Assembly: GCA_013396915.1 (NCBI GenBank) | Contig: VWZL01001354.1 | Span: 248,001 to 312,000, forward strand | From: Stercorarius parasiticus | Taxonomy: Eukaryota > Chordata > Aves > Charadriiformes > Stercorariidae | Direction of reading: 5' to 3' | Length of the DNA: 64,000 nucleotides | Part shown: piece after piece, positions 12,151 through 25,000 of the stretch | Position numbering within the stretch: the stretch's first letter is position 1 | Layout of the letters: each line of letters begins with the position of its first letter | Translations under genes and position numbers: made by a program | Notes under the pieces: model-generated | What the model saw: the letters and a program-made list of their open reading frames with translations, nothing else | What the model was told of the DNA's origin: nothing | Database searches by the model: none

Positions 12151-14570
12151 AGCACCCTAAACATTATGCAGCAGACTATTATTCTGCTCTTATGGTACTA
12201 AAAATCATGCCCACTGAATTGTAACCTGTGGCTGTAACCTGTAGTGGAGGGAAACAACTGTGTGCTCGCACCCTCCGCAGCACGGAGTATTTATTTCATG
12301 GGGAGTGGAACAGCCCCACAGCTTGGCTGCTAAGGCACTACAGTGAGAAAAGCGCATTTCAGTGCCCTCGGTAGGAGGGAATATGCTGGGAGAAAGCACT
12401 AGCCACTGAGGTATAGGATACAAGGGACTTTTAAAGAGTTCCTTTCTGAAATGAAGAGCTAAATTATGAGAGCTGTGAATCCCCCAAAGGATGAGGCACC
12501 CCTCACAGCCCAGACGTAAGCAGCAAAAGGTGAGAACCACCACAATAATAGCAAAAATTATTCACAACAGTCTCTGGTAAGGAAAGGGCAGTAACGTTTT
12601 CCAATGAGTGACACACATTTTCCCAGCAGTTTCTGACCACTCTATATTCTTGTCTTTGTATTTTCTTATCACAGGAATTTCTCATGAAAAAAACCCAGGC
12701 TGTTCTTTCCCTTTGGCTTCTGTTGGTTCATTAATCTCTGAAACAGTACTTTTTCCTGTGTTTTATTTCACAGCCTTGCATAACCTTGGAATTTCTGATG
12801 ATAAAACCTGTGATACTTGTTCTTCTGGTACTAAACCCACACCCCCTGAATTGTAACCTATGGCTGTAAAACCCATAGCAGGGGAATTTAAGATGAGAAA
12901 TTATCAAGCAAATTCCCACTGAAGTTCTCATTAAATTAGAGAAGATGGGGTTTGCCCAAGCTGAAACTGGATCTCAAGGACCATGGCCATTCCTGGGATT
13001 ATAACCCATGGTTATAGCTGCTCCAGAAGAGTTGCTATATGGAATTAATAACAGAGCCTACAAACTGCTTTTTCCACATCACCTTTGTAGAGCAGAGAGG
13101 ATCATAGCATCCAGCATCACATCCACTGAAATGCTTTTGGCATCAACCGACAGAGCACCCCTTAAAATCGCTCTGAGTCAGCAGGTTTTGTAGTCACGAC
13201 GGCAGAGCAAGACGAGCGATTTAAACAGATCACAAAGCACACCGCAACTCCTACTCATCACACAGCTTTTGGAGCGTTCTCAAGGAAGATGAAGATTAAA
13301 TGGGCAAAGGCTTTTAAATATTCTCTCATGCGAAGGAATGGAATTAGGCCCACAAAAGTAATTTGCTTGGAATATTAACCTGGGAAACAGGAGATATGTT
13401 TGAACTCCCTTGTGGCAGAAGAGAAACTGAACTTGGGTCATTTACAACCTGATTACCCTAACCATGAGTAATTTTAAATAAAAAGAGGGAACTGGGATTT
13501 CTTCTCCAGCTGCGCTTGTCACAAGGCTTGGTATTATAATTGTGCTCTTAGGATATCTACAGGATGAGACAAGTAGGAATTAGACCTAGGAATGAGAAAG
13601 GTAGATGAGCAACTTAAATTTTAGATACATAGAGAGTTCAAAAATATCTAATGTATATAACATCATAAATTCGCCTGTATCTATCTAAAACTAAAAATGG
13701 CTTATGTAATGTAGAAAATATATAAAAATATATTAGAATAACCTTACCTAAGGACTACATTATGTGGCCTAGGTGCTTAGGTACTCAACCCTGTATCTGG
13801 TCAGGTGCTGTGTGAATTAACCCACCTAGAGCTCCACCGTGCCACAGACAGGCCAGCCGCTGTAGCCAGGTATCTCATTTCTTTCTTTCTCAAGCACCCA
13901 TACATCGCATTGCAGGGCACAGACCAGACATCCCTTTGGACAGCCCCACCACTCATTGCTTACTGGCTTTACCGTCAATAGCTGAGCTGTCTAAAGACCC
14001 TGGCTATACATAGGATTGCCTCAGTAACGGGTGTATCCCCAGAACCCTGTAATAAATAGAAGAAAGGAAATCAAAGATGTGACAACCGAGGAAATTAGTG
14101 GAAATGCTGCAACGTTTACACATACAGTTTTTCATTAGAGGCTGTTTTTTGGAGTTTCTGAAGCTGTGCAAACCCAAACTGATGGAAAATATTAGGAAGT
14201 GGGGAAAGATAAAAGGAGAAACTGAGCAATGTCCTTTCCCACATTATCAAAACAACAGACTTTTTACGCCTGCCCCTTTTATAGGGGTTGGGGTTTTTTT
14301 GGTGAGGATTTTTTTTTTCGGCAGACAGCAGTGACACGGGGAGAACGTGGATCTAGGTTGTTCTGAACATTGAGCTGTAACAGATGTCCACCACTGCCAA
14401 CAACTGCATGTTTGTATGTCTGTCTGTCTCTCCCCTGCTCCGCTGAGCCGGCGGTAGGTCTCGCCTCAAGTTCAGTCCTAAAACCGTGAGAGCTGATCAC
14501 AGCGAAACCCTTGAGAATTTTTTTTTAAAAAAAGGACAAAATATATTTAAAAAACAGCAAGTACGGCTGA
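12151..14570. other. Intergenic, local duplication, no gene recognised
   Basis: Contains two related copies of a segment of about 63 bp (12186-12249 and 12821-12883) and a possible shorter third copy near 12999-13025. The part from 13600 to 13760 is strongly AT-rich. No exon structure is recognised before the TM9SF2 CpG island. Confidence 0.55.
12186..12883 (+). repeat. Dispersed local duplication, about 63 bp, copies 632-635 bp apart
   Basis: Copy 1 (12186-12249) and copy 2 (12821-12883) share 'tggtactaaa', then the exact 14-mer CTGAATTGTAACCT (12214 and 12846), then TGGCTGTAA. Similarity fades outside these limits. The motif is internally repetitive and partly palindromic. The family is unknown to me; it could be a short interspersed element or a segmental duplication. 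Confidence 0.6.
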
Positions 14571-14776
14571 GCAGGCGCCAAACATGCGCGGCCTGACCGG
14601 GAGCGGGGCCAGGCCTCGCTGGGACCCCCCAGCCGGGCGCCGCTCCCACCGCCCGCGGACGTTGTCCACGTCGTTCCTCAGCTCCCGGGGAAGGCCGGTG
14701 GCGGTGGGGTGGGTCTGGGCCGGTGGCGGTGGCGGTGGGGAGGGCCGGGCCGGCCGCAGTAGGCGGCGGGCGCCGC

Positions 14777-14790
14777 GCTGCCATGGCAAC
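14777..14790. promoter_or_regulatory. RFX X-box-like motif
   Basis: GCTGCCATGGCAAC matches the symmetric X-box form GTTGCCATGGCAAC at 13 of 14 positions. X-boxes bind RFX-family factors in proximal promoters. The site lies about 100 bases upstream of the gap in the CpG island. It also contains an ATG (14783-14785) in a strong GCCATGG context. Confidence 0.5.
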
Positions 14791-14885
14791 AGTGGGCCGG
14801 GCGAGGTGGGGGGGCGCTACCCCGGAAGCGAACGTCGCGGGGCCCGTCCGGTCCCGCCTCGTAGCGTGCGCCGGCCCCGCCCCTT

Positions 14886-15094
14886 NNNNNNNNNNNNNNN
14901 NNNNNNNNNNNNNNNNNNNNNNNNNNNNNNNNNNNNNNNNNNNNNNNNNNNNNNNNNNNNNNNNNNNNNNNNNNNNNNNNNNNNNNNNNNNNNNNNNNNN
15001 NNNNNNNNNNNNNNNNNNNNNNNNNNNNNNNNNNNNNNNNNNNNNNNNNNNNNNNNNNNNNNNNNNNNNNNNNNNNNNNNNNNNNNNNNNNNNN
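14886..15094 (+). other. TM9SF2: Assembly gap that probably contains TM9SF2 exon 1
   Basis: There are 209 unknown bases in the middle of the CpG island. Visible TM9SF2 begins with exon 2 and encodes 606 residues. Vertebrate TM9SF2 is about 663 residues, so about 57 residues are missing: the initiator methionine, the signal peptide and the first lumenal residues up to the exon 2 junction. No such coding segment is seen on either side of the gap, and the exon 2 frame implies a phase-0 donor. GC-rich first exons are commonly lost in bird assemblies. The true gap length may differ. Confidence 0.75.
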
Positions 15095-15503
15095 GTTTTT
15101 ATCCGTCTGCGGTGGGGTTTGTGGGGTGGGTTGTTCGTTGCTTTTTTCCCGGAGGGTTTGATGGCTGCCTCCAGCGTACCCGGGGGCTGTCGCTGCAGGG
15201 AGCTGGAGCGTGTGTCAGTGCCCGTCGCCGGCGGTGAGCGATCCCTCGCAGGGGAGGGAAGGGCTCTCGGCTCCTCCCGTGGGTTACGCTTACGGTGCGG
15301 AAGTGGGAAGCCCCCGCCGCTGGTCTCTCGGACCCTTTTAAGTACTGTTTGGAAAGCTGCGGAAAGTGAGGATCGCAGTGACAGGTCGTGGCGGGGGTGT
15401 GTGTGTGATTCTTGGCAGGAGCGAGCAGCTGGTGGCTGCAGGCAGATAGAAAATCAAGGCGGACTTTCCTCACTGTGTCTTGCTGGCTGCAAGAATTGAA
15501 GCT

Positions 15504-15538
15504 TGAACTTATGCTCATGCCTGTATGAGCAAAGTTCA
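15504..15538. repeat. Hairpin-forming inverted repeat
   Basis: TGAACT (15504-15509) pairs with AGTTCA (15533-15538), and TGCTCAT (15512-15518) pairs with ATGAGCA (15525-15531). That gives 13 pairs around a 6-base loop, with a 2/1 internal bulge. It may be chance; nothing else indicates function. Confidence 0.7.
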
Positions 15539-16084
15539 CATAACTAAATTATATATCAGTGAGGACGTTGGCTGGTCAGGCATCTGTGCCTAAAATAGTC
15601 TTTGCTTTTTTGGGTGAGCTTTAGAAGTTCTTTGCTGCTGCTGTGATGGAAATTACGCCAGACTGTGCCTTGAGACTTGAATGAGAAAGTTCAAGATCAA
15701 TTAACAGCTTTTATGATCCGTTGCCTTATTGCTCTTGAAAGTGGCTGTCTCACACTTCCTGATCTCTTGGCTTCTGTGTTACATGAAACACTGGTCCATG
15801 ATTCTTCAGATTTACAGTCTGTTGAAATTGCATGCTTTTGGTAAATACCTTGGACTGACTTTATCTGTTTGCTGTCGTGAATCAGTAGAGCAAATAATAA
15901 GCCAAGCGTGTAATGAAGGCATAGTTGCTATAAATGTCTTTTCCCTTCTTTCTTCAAGTGTATTGTTCCATTCAGACCAGCCAGATCTTGCACCTAACAC
16001 GTAGCTGTGGATTTTTTCACTCTTGTTTCCCTGCCGCTTCTGTTGTAGTAGTGAAAAATTCTGTGGACGTTCTTTTATAGGATT

Positions 16085-16290
16085 AGAGAAATGGTGTTTG
16101 GAAGCGACCTCAGGAGGTCACACAGCCCGACCTTGTGTTTGAAGCACAACTGTTGCCAACACTAAATGGGTTCAGCTCCACCTTTTATTTAAGCAAACCT
16201 TGAGAACATCCAAGCGTGGAGCATCCATCACCTCCCTGGGTGACCTCTTACAGTGCTGCACTACTCTCTTAAGGAATTTTTTTTTTCTTC
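16085..16290 (-). repeat. CR1 LINE 3' end, minus orientation
   Basis: Contains 'tttggaagcgacctcaggag' followed by 'gtcacacagcccgacc', then 'accttgagaacatccaagcg' and 'catcacctccctgggtgacc'. These are the usual blocks of a reversed CR1 3' region of a second subfamily. Diverged, in intron 1 of TM9SF2, antisense to the gene. Confidence 0.75.
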
Positions 16291-19004
16291 AAATACAGGT
16301 TAAGACTTTCAAGCTGCTGTTTGTAGTTTTCACAACATCCCTGAAAGCCATTGCTATGTTCAAATTATTGCTGCTTTAAGCTAAGATTGTGGCAGAAAGA
16401 GTATTTATTTTTTTAAAGTCAAGTAAATGAGGTTGCCTACTGTCTTTTGTAACCAACCTGAGACACTTAACGGGGTGACCTTCCTCAGCTGTCTCTGTAT
16501 TTTTTTTTTCCCCTCATATAATGTGTACAAAATGTTTTTCTCCTTATCCTGAGAATTTATAATTTTGTAGATGTGAAGTGAGGGGCTTAGGTAATGTGAA
16601 TCTACCACCAATGCCTAGCTGAACATTTTAGGATAACCTCAACAGGTGTATTATTGCAAAAATCTCTTTCTGAAATTAGCCACCTCTTACATTTCTCTAC
16701 CTTATGCCAGCCAATTTACGTACTAAGTGAGACATAGGCATATGGAGAAGTCTAATCACTCTTCACATCTAATTCTCTCCATATAGTCTGCAACTGAATG
16801 TAGTCTGGTCCCTGGTGAGGAGAAACAATATGTGATCAGATAATTGCTATATCATAATATTTACATCAGTGGGTAAAACTAAGCTTCCCTGGACAACCAT
16901 AATTTTTTACATGTTCTTGTGGAGCTCTTGAAATTGTCACTGTTGATTTATAATATCAGTAAAAATATTGAGTCTTCCCCTGCCTTGAGGATTTAGATCC
17001 AGAGACCAGATCTCTAGATGTTCATATTTGTCTATTAGAATCTCTGTGGATCTCCTGTCCTCTGTTTGTGGGATGGGATGTCGTTAGTGGGGCACGTAGC
17101 TAGCATCACAAGAATGGTGAGACTTATGACTTTCTCCCTTTCTCCAGGCTATCTTGGGCTTGGGCAAACTCAGTTTGGCTACTTTTCCTGTTTCTGGTTG
17201 GAATATCATCAGAAATGGAATGTGATTTGTGCAGACTTAAATAGTAACTCTTGCCTGAACATTAAGAATCTCTACTCAATTTAAAAAAATACTGATGGCT
17301 CCAAAGGGGACTTGCCGTTGTATGGCAAATCGTTTATCAAAGATGCTGATCTGCGGTAATGCATATACTTCTTATGGAAAACTGAAGCATTCAAGTAAAT
17401 CACCTTCTCCAATGAAAAATAGCTAATCTAAGGTGTTGGTTCTGTGACCAGCTGAGGCAATCTTAATTCCTTGCTGCTGGAAGTGAGAGATTTCATTCTT
17501 GTCTTCCTCAGGGCAATGTGTTCCTGTCCTCTGCATCATCCCAGCTATGTTACCTGTTAAATCCTTTTTTGAGCTTATTAACATGGCAGGAAACTATCCA
17601 ACTTTTTGCCAGACTAGTTATTTTGCTCTTAGTGAGTTGAAGTGGCTTACAGAATTACAACAAGTGTGCACTACCCAGAGATAAGCAGCAGGTCTGCACG
17701 GCTTAGGGCAGAGGAAAGAGTAGTGGTAAAGTGTGTTTTCACTTAGTGAGTCAACCTAACAGCTCACAGCTGCCTACCTCTCATGGAATTGCATCCTGAA
17801 TGCACATGGACAACTACAGTGTATCAGTAGAACACAGTACCTGACTGAAGTATCTGAGCTACAGATACATGTGAACAATTCCATCTTTTTTTTTTTCTAC
17901 TTTTTTGTTTTGTTCCCCTCCAGAATTTCTTGGTTTGGCTAAACTTGAGTGAATTTTCATAGGGAGGAAAAGCTCTCCTGTTGATTCATGGTGAGAAAAT
18001 AGATGGCTTGCTGTTGAAAGGGGGAGGTCTTGTACCTGAAGGCACTCACCTTCCTTATGTTGTCTCCAGCTCTTGTCTGACTGCACAGTAAGTGCAAGTG
18101 AGTTCAACTTGCTATGCTGCTAAAATATCCTCTTAAAAAAAAAAAAAAATCAGGGTAAGTCTTTTAGCCAGTTTAATTGGTTTACTGTGCAACCAGGTAA
18201 CTGCCAAAACCAGCACAAATTAAACAGTTGGAATGCATTGTATTTGGACTGCGGGACTAAAATAAGGGAAGGGATTTTGAGACTGAGGGAAGAGTGAGAG
18301 ACCTCTCCCTTTCCATAGCAGCAGGCTACCTCATCTGTAATTAATGTGTATAGACCAAACTAGTCTGAAACCACAGCAGATTGAATTTCAGGTTCTTGCT
18401 CAAGAGTTGCTAGAGTTATTGATAACCTTTTATAAGAAGTAAATGTGGATATCCTTGCCTTCCCTTTGGAAAGGGCTGCAGTTCAAACTTAAAATAGTGT
18501 ATCACTCTGAATACATTGTTTAAATCCTCATAGTTCAGTTTTCAGTTGCTACATAAATAAAATTGTGGACCAGCTTAATTATAGGGAGAAGTACTGATCT
18601 CATCCATACTTCTATTCATGTTCTTTTAAGACTTTTATTACACAAAAGTTGTGGTGATGACTAATATGGCTCTAACTTTGTATATTAAACTGAAACACTG
18701 ACACCTGTGGTAATTGTACTATTTTTGTGCTTGATTTCTTGCTACCTTGTAGTTTGTATGGTTATGTTAGCCTTAAAGTGGTTTTGTAATGTGGTTGCTG
18801 TTTTTGTGATGGTTAGATAGTGTTTCATGTATGCTCTCAGCAGATAAAGTTCATTACACAAGGGTCTGTGTTTCAAGATGTAGAATTACACAGATCTTGT
18901 ATTTTCATCTTCCCTTTACCGTATTCACACAAATCTCTTTTTATATATCTGTCAGAATTGATGAAGTGCTTTAATATAACTGCTTATTATCTCCTCTTTT
19001 TCAG

Positions 19005-19072
19005 TCTGCAATCGAGCTGTTTGTGAACAGACTTGACTCTGTAGAGTCTGTCCTTCCCTACGAATATACTGC
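19005..19072 (+). CDS. TM9SF2: TM9SF2 exon 2
   Basis: 68 bases, phase 0 at the start, ending two bases into a codon. Visible residues 1-23, from [11 protein letters not shown] to PYEYTA. Acceptor ttttcag, donor gtaagt. Confidence 0.95.
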
Positions 19073-22000
19073 GTAAGTATATTATGCTGTTCATGTCAGA
19101 TGAATTTAATTTATCTTAAAGTATTACCTGCCTCTTGCTACAACAGTTTGCCAGTGAGGAATGTCTATTATTTTAATAGCATAAGTTTACAAATACAGAA
19201 TTTTCAACAAGCAGATGGGTGCATACGTTGCTTCTTCTTGGTTGTCTTTGTGCATACTTTAGAAATAGCGCACGAATTCATAGGTCCTCATGTAGGTCAA
19301 AGCACTGCTTCAGAGCAACTAAAGGCTAAAATGTGTGTATGTATATATGTGATATTTACTCTTTTGCCTTAGTTGTCATTTCGGAGATCAAAGTGTTGCT
19401 GCTGCCTTAAGTAGCCTATAGCCAGATGAGTTGAAGTGGTAATGAGGTGTGAACTTCCTATCAATTATCTTAATGAGGTGTTAAATGTTTTCTTGGTACA
19501 CATCATAGGAGTGGCACAAGACATATCAGTGCCTGGTACAACTATGTAAAGTTGTTGCATCAGAGAATGTTTTGACTGTTAGTATTAAAGAGGTTAAGCA
19601 CTAGTTGTGTCTGTATTTTAATGAACACAAATGTGATGTACTTGAAATTAGGTTGAAAAAACTTGGAGGATGTGCTATTAAATGTGTTGGTGAATGAAGC
19701 TGCAATAACCTATTTAATAGTGCTTATTGCAAAGGAGCTGTCTATATGTGTGTGTAATTTGTTTTTTCTTTCATTATCCCCTTCCCCATCCCAAGAATCT
19801 GGCCTGCATGCTTTTCTCTCAGGGCTGCCATGAAACTCTATGCGAAGGTTTAATTTCTGGCTAAAATTCCTGTGCTTCTAATTATTTAAGGAACTTCTAA
19901 TTATTTAAGGAAACTTTTATACTACCATGTTTAATATAAACTGAGTTCTGAAATAGCTGATGAAGAAATTTGATTGTTGGTGGTTTTGGGTTTGGTTTTT
20001 TTTTTTTCAAAATGGGACTGTGATTTTCACACTTTGCTTTGCAGGTTCAAGGAAGAAACTGTTGTTTAGAAGGAATGCTGTATGGTTCCTTTCCTTGTGA
20101 TGAAGGTGTTGATTTGGGAGCACTGTTTGAAGTCTGGTATTTGCAGCTGAGAATATTTGATTAACTTTTATATCTTTTCTCTGATTCAGGTTTGATTTTT
20201 GTCAAGCGGAAGGAAAGAAGCGTCCCTCTGAAAACCTTGGCCAAGTATTGTTTGGAGAGAGGATAGAACCATCTCCTTACAGGGTTTGTTCTCTGACAAA
20301 GGGAGTTCAGTAATATATCTTTTCAAATGTAACCAAAGGAATGATGTGGAGGTTGTCTTCTCTCTGGAACCTGCCAAAACCTGATTCTTGCTCTTCAGCT
20401 GTCCCCTTGTTAGAAGGAATTGAGTACTCTTATTTCTTGGAACCAGATCTGAAAATATTGCAGCTGTAAAATGGAACAATTAGAAATGGTATTAGCCAGC
20501 TTGTCTTTTCTGGTGACTGAAGCCCTTGCCTTCTCCAAAACACGTAGTAGAAGAGAACGTTATCAATTGAATCTGCTTGGAATAGCACTGCTGCTGTGAG
20601 GTCAAATGTCTTGTCTGGTAAATCATTTCAGAAAACAGGTTTTAATCAGCAGCAAGGAGCTCTTAGTGTAGGCCTCCTACAATGATCACAGGAGAATTTT
20701 ATAGTGCAGACCAATATAAAAACCTCCTCTGGAGGATTGATATACATTGTCTTGGTAATTTCTTTGGTGCTTTTATTGTATCAATATAGGCAATTATAAA
20801 TGTATAGGGGAAACTTGTTAAATAGTGAAATTATGCAAAGTTTGTTACTGCCTTTTTGTTCATATGTCTTTCGTTTTTCTTAGTTCACGTTCAAAAACAA
20901 GGAGACGTGTAAAACTGTTTGTACAAAAACATATGATACCACAAAGCCAGAAGATAAACAGAAATTAGACTTCTTGAAAAAAAGTATGCTACTGAATTAT
21001 CAGCATCATTGGTAAGTTGATATCAAAATTCGTAGATTGGCTAGTCTAGTATGTTGGTGATAATTTAATTTCATTTATCATTTTGTATTTACAAGTTAAT
21101 GCAGATTGAACACTAGGTATTTGCACTGAATCTGTTCCCCTTCTGTTCTTGAAAAGATGTTACATTTTTTGTTGTCGTCATAAAAAATTTCCTTCGCTTG
21201 AAGGATAAGCGCCAGGTATAATGAAAACAAGTTTTGTTTCCGAACACAAAGCTTTATGTGGTTTTTGTGCTGCCTCTGTGCTTACTGTTAAATACTGCCA
21301 TTTCTTTGCATCTGTAAATGTAGAAGTTAATCCTGCCCTAGTTGGAGAGAAGTCATAAGGGACCTTCATTCTATTGCTGTGTCATCTTTGTTTTCCTCGA
21401 AAGCCTTTGCGCTCCCCTTCGGATGTTGTGTCCAGGAGATGGGATGAATGTTTCTGAAAGTTTTATGCAAAGTTTTTTTTCTCTTAAAGGATATGGAAGT
21501 AAAAGGTGGCCAATGAAAATTAATTAATGAAATAATTTTGAGGAACACATAAACACTTAGTCCTTTCCTGTTCTCTGAGTCCCTTTGTAACCATCTGAGT
21601 TGTCTTGGAGCACCCACATCCAGGAGCTGTGAAATGTTTATCGGCAGGCTCCGTCTTGACATTTGAAAAACCCAGCCACACTATCAAGTGCTTGTATAGT
21701 GCTTTGTGTGTTGGTGCGCTGTGCTAACAGTAAGGGTAGAAGGAACAACTTGGGCATGAAGTTGTCAGAGTTCCTGTGGCATGTCTTTGCAAGTAATACA
21801 TGAGCATAATTAACCCGCCTGATTACAAATATGTGCTCCCTGCTTCATGGAAACAAATGTTTTGGTCTTCATCTAATTAGATTTTAACTTTCTGGATGTA
21901 TTAGTAAAAATGTAGGTGAAATGTTGAATGTTGCCACTGTCGTTACATGTTTTTCTGTAATGTCAGATTCCATTTCTTCAGTTTTGAAACAGCTACCTGT

Positions 22001-25000
22001 GCTGGAAAGGCAGTGAGTGCATTTCCTACTGCTCTTGGGAACTGATATGGGATATCCCTATGGCTCACTCGTCTTTCTGGGAACCTCTTGAAAATTAGTG
22101 TAGTTGGCAGTTGATAAATAGGTCAGAAGGGTTCACAGGCAATAGCCATATGTTCATGTAGGTGAACCAGGAAGTAATGAAGAAACCCTGAAAGGTACAG
22201 CTAATTTTGCAGGGATTTGAAGTGTATATGCCTAATGCTGAAATAAGGAGAGCTTCAAACATGCTGGATTTGGTTATATTCCTATTAAATACTGCAATAA
22301 TATTTACACCACTTGTAATTTCACTGATGCATGTTGGTCTGGCATAAAGCTTCAGTTTTAAAAGTTTATATATGTTTTGGTGTATAAACAAAGAATAGTT
22401 TCCCAAGCCTATGATCCTGTCAGTCTTTGACAGAAATTAATTTTTTTTCCGTAGGAAGGCCCAAAATTTAAGCTGACAGGAACTGAAACAGAACTGTGTA
22501 AAACTCATCACATGGGAAAGTACTTTAGACAGGCTTTTTTTCCCCTTAGATTAAATTGTTTTACAAATATACTTAGTGTATTTAAGTATATTTTTTAGCC
22601 TGTACAGCTAACTTGATAGGATTGTTCAGATTTTAGGAACATGTAGTTCAGTTTTTCAGTGTGGAAACTTCCCTTTAAATTTAGGGTACTTTTTCTGTTC
22701 TTAGTTCTTTTAATAGCACTTCTACTTTTTTTTTTTGTTGGGCCCACTGTCCTAAAACTTTAGAACCAGTGGCATGAAGAATCCCTGTTTATGTCTGTAT
22801 GGTAATGGTAGTTCTCCTCAGTCACAGCTTCACGAAGTGGAAGTGGCTGGATTTCTGTGATGAATGATGCATGGTCCAGGAGTATGGTACAGGGGTATGT
22901 TGCACAAGGATCAGCAAGGTAGCATAAGTGAGGATTTAATAGAGGCTTATTATCCAGCTTCAATTTATCATAAAATTCCTGGGGAATACAGATGGTGCAA
23001 AGTACTTCTAAGGTTTTAAAAGCCACTTAATAAGATTAGGAATTGACATACTGAATTGGACTCAACAGCTATACTGATATCTTGGCTGACAATGTTCATC
23101 ACCAGATGTTTCTTGAGCGACATATAAGAACACTGTTGTATAGCATATTTCCTACACATGTATAATCTCTTAGAGTCATTTTAAAATTGAAGATTAACTG
23201 TGAAAAATTATTTGCTGCTTAAACTATCAGTTTGTTCCAGCATTGCTGCTTGAAGGCAGCTCAGTATGTCTTTGCTGCAAATGATGCAAGGGAAAGCCTT
23301 TAGCCCAACCACACTGATTTCCAATAGGTTTACCTGGTTTTGATTAGGAAATTAAAATACTAACAAAAACAAGAGGTATCTCTAGCATTTGTTATGGAGG
23401 TCAAATTCCAAATGTGTCCAAGTGTAATGAATCTGCATCTGGAATAGCTCCTAATTAGCAACTTAATTGTACTCTGTAGTAGCATGGGGAAGTGAGTAGG
23501 ATTTGGTTGGTGGTGCTGCTGCTGCTTTGCAACTGTGATACTCTTTGGAATTTCCTGAAAACCTGGGAACTGCATTTCTGGAGGGCCTGTCTTCACCTCT
23601 TCCACTGTCAACATGAGCTAAGAACATTGCTACTTATTTCTGCCTGATAGCTAATGGTAGGGATGATGCAGATCTCTTTATGTTGTGTGAACAAAGGCAG
23701 CATGTACTGCTATTTTTACCTCCATCTGTTGATGTGCTTTAAAAAATAGTGCTACTTTAGAGAGTGTTACGGTATGCAACAGACTAAGTAATGCTGTGTT
23801 TTTGTGGCCTGAAGTCATAATTCCCATGTTTAATTAGGTATTTCAAAGTACCTAATGAGGTATTATCAGGTATCTGTTAACATTAATAGCCTAGTGATTA
23901 TAATGATGAGACATTTAATTGTAAAGTATATTCAGTAGCTTGATGAGTTTTCCCAAAAATGTGTGTTTTTAACTTTCAGTGGGATGTCCTTTTTTTGGTC
24001 TAGTGATGCACAAAAAGTGGTAGTTGTCTCGTCTCATCTGTTTTGTGTGAAGCTTATTAATTGACCTGTAAAAACATAGCTTGGAGCAATTAATGTTGCC
24101 CTAAGGGCAGATACTGGATTTTAAGTCTTCTTCGAATGACTTTCTTTTGGGATTTATCTTTCAGCTAGTTAAAACATGTCATAACATAAAGAAACAGGTT
24201 TTGGGTTTTTTAGTAGTTCCTTTTACAGAGGTCACCATGTTGGGTATCTTTTTTATGTTTAAAAGTATATTTTTTCAGTTTGATATTTGTACTGCTTGTA
24301 GCATGTTAGATACTGTTTCTATCTTACTGTCTTATAATTTTCTGCAACTCCTCATGGGGCTGTGGGGTTCCTCCAAAAATTTTTCATTGAAACGGAACTA
24401 TAAACCTACTGGGCTCATGACTTCTAGGTAATATGAGTATAAATCTTTTGAGGCAATAATATAAAAGCAGCAGGTAGACAGTGGAGGGAGGTTTGAAAGT
24501 GATTACTTTCCTAAATATGTGGTGGCTTATAATTTTTTGCTCGTGTAAACCATGTAGTTAAAATATGCCATGCTCTCAGATCAGTGGTCAGGAATTCACT
24601 TAAATAGCCCCCCTCAAAAAAAACCTTGCACTTTAGCTTTAATACAAAATAAAAGTTTCAAGATTCACAAGAAAAATGCATTTTGCAATGGAAGAGCAAT
24701 GAGGAAGCTGGCGAATTAATAGTGTGTGTGTGTGTAAGCAAACTTCTTTATTTTGTGTTTTGTCTTAAACTTGAAATTATCAAGTGGATGATTTTGGCCA
24801 TTTTTAAAGAGAAAATAATGAAATGTTACATTGTTATGACTTTGGAGTGAAAGAGATTTATGTATTGGGCTATATTTGTAAAGGGACTTCAGAACCAGTC
24901 CAGTAAATAGAATTTTTTGGTGGTCACAGAGTAAGACTCCTATTTCCAAGCAACCTTCTGAAGAAATAGATTGATTTTTTTTTCAATTATTTTTTTTAAA

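Larger units (their letters stand above)
14575..15320 (+). promoter_or_regulatory. TM9SF2: CpG-island promoter of TM9SF2
   Basis: An abrupt change from AT-rich sequence to very GC- and CpG-rich sequence begins near 14575 and continues past the gap to about 15320. GC boxes are present, including CCCGCCCC just before the gap (14876-14883). An RFX X-box-like motif lies at 14777-14790. No TATA box is seen. The island is followed at 19005 by coding exons of a housekeeping-type gene in + orientation, so the start site is probably in or next to the gap. GC-rich open frames running through the Ns here are composition artefacts. Confidence 0.8.
15095..19004 (+). other. TM9SF2: TM9SF2 intron 1 (visible part)
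   Basis: Leaves the CpG island near 15320 and becomes AT-rich. It holds a two-segment hairpin at 15504-15538 and a minus-strand CR1 remnant at about 16085-16290. It ends at a good acceptor, 'ctcctctttttcag', at 18991-19004. No additional coding exon is recognised. Confidence 0.75.

Noticed and set aside
14584..15499. 217- and 258-codon frames across the gap, and a 146-codon minus-strand frame
   Set aside because: They owe their length to unknown bases and CpG-island composition. They do not match TM9SF2's N-terminus.
24716..24949. Short TG repeat near 24722 considered as a notable microsatellite
   Set aside because: Only about six units; ordinary intronic simple sequence.
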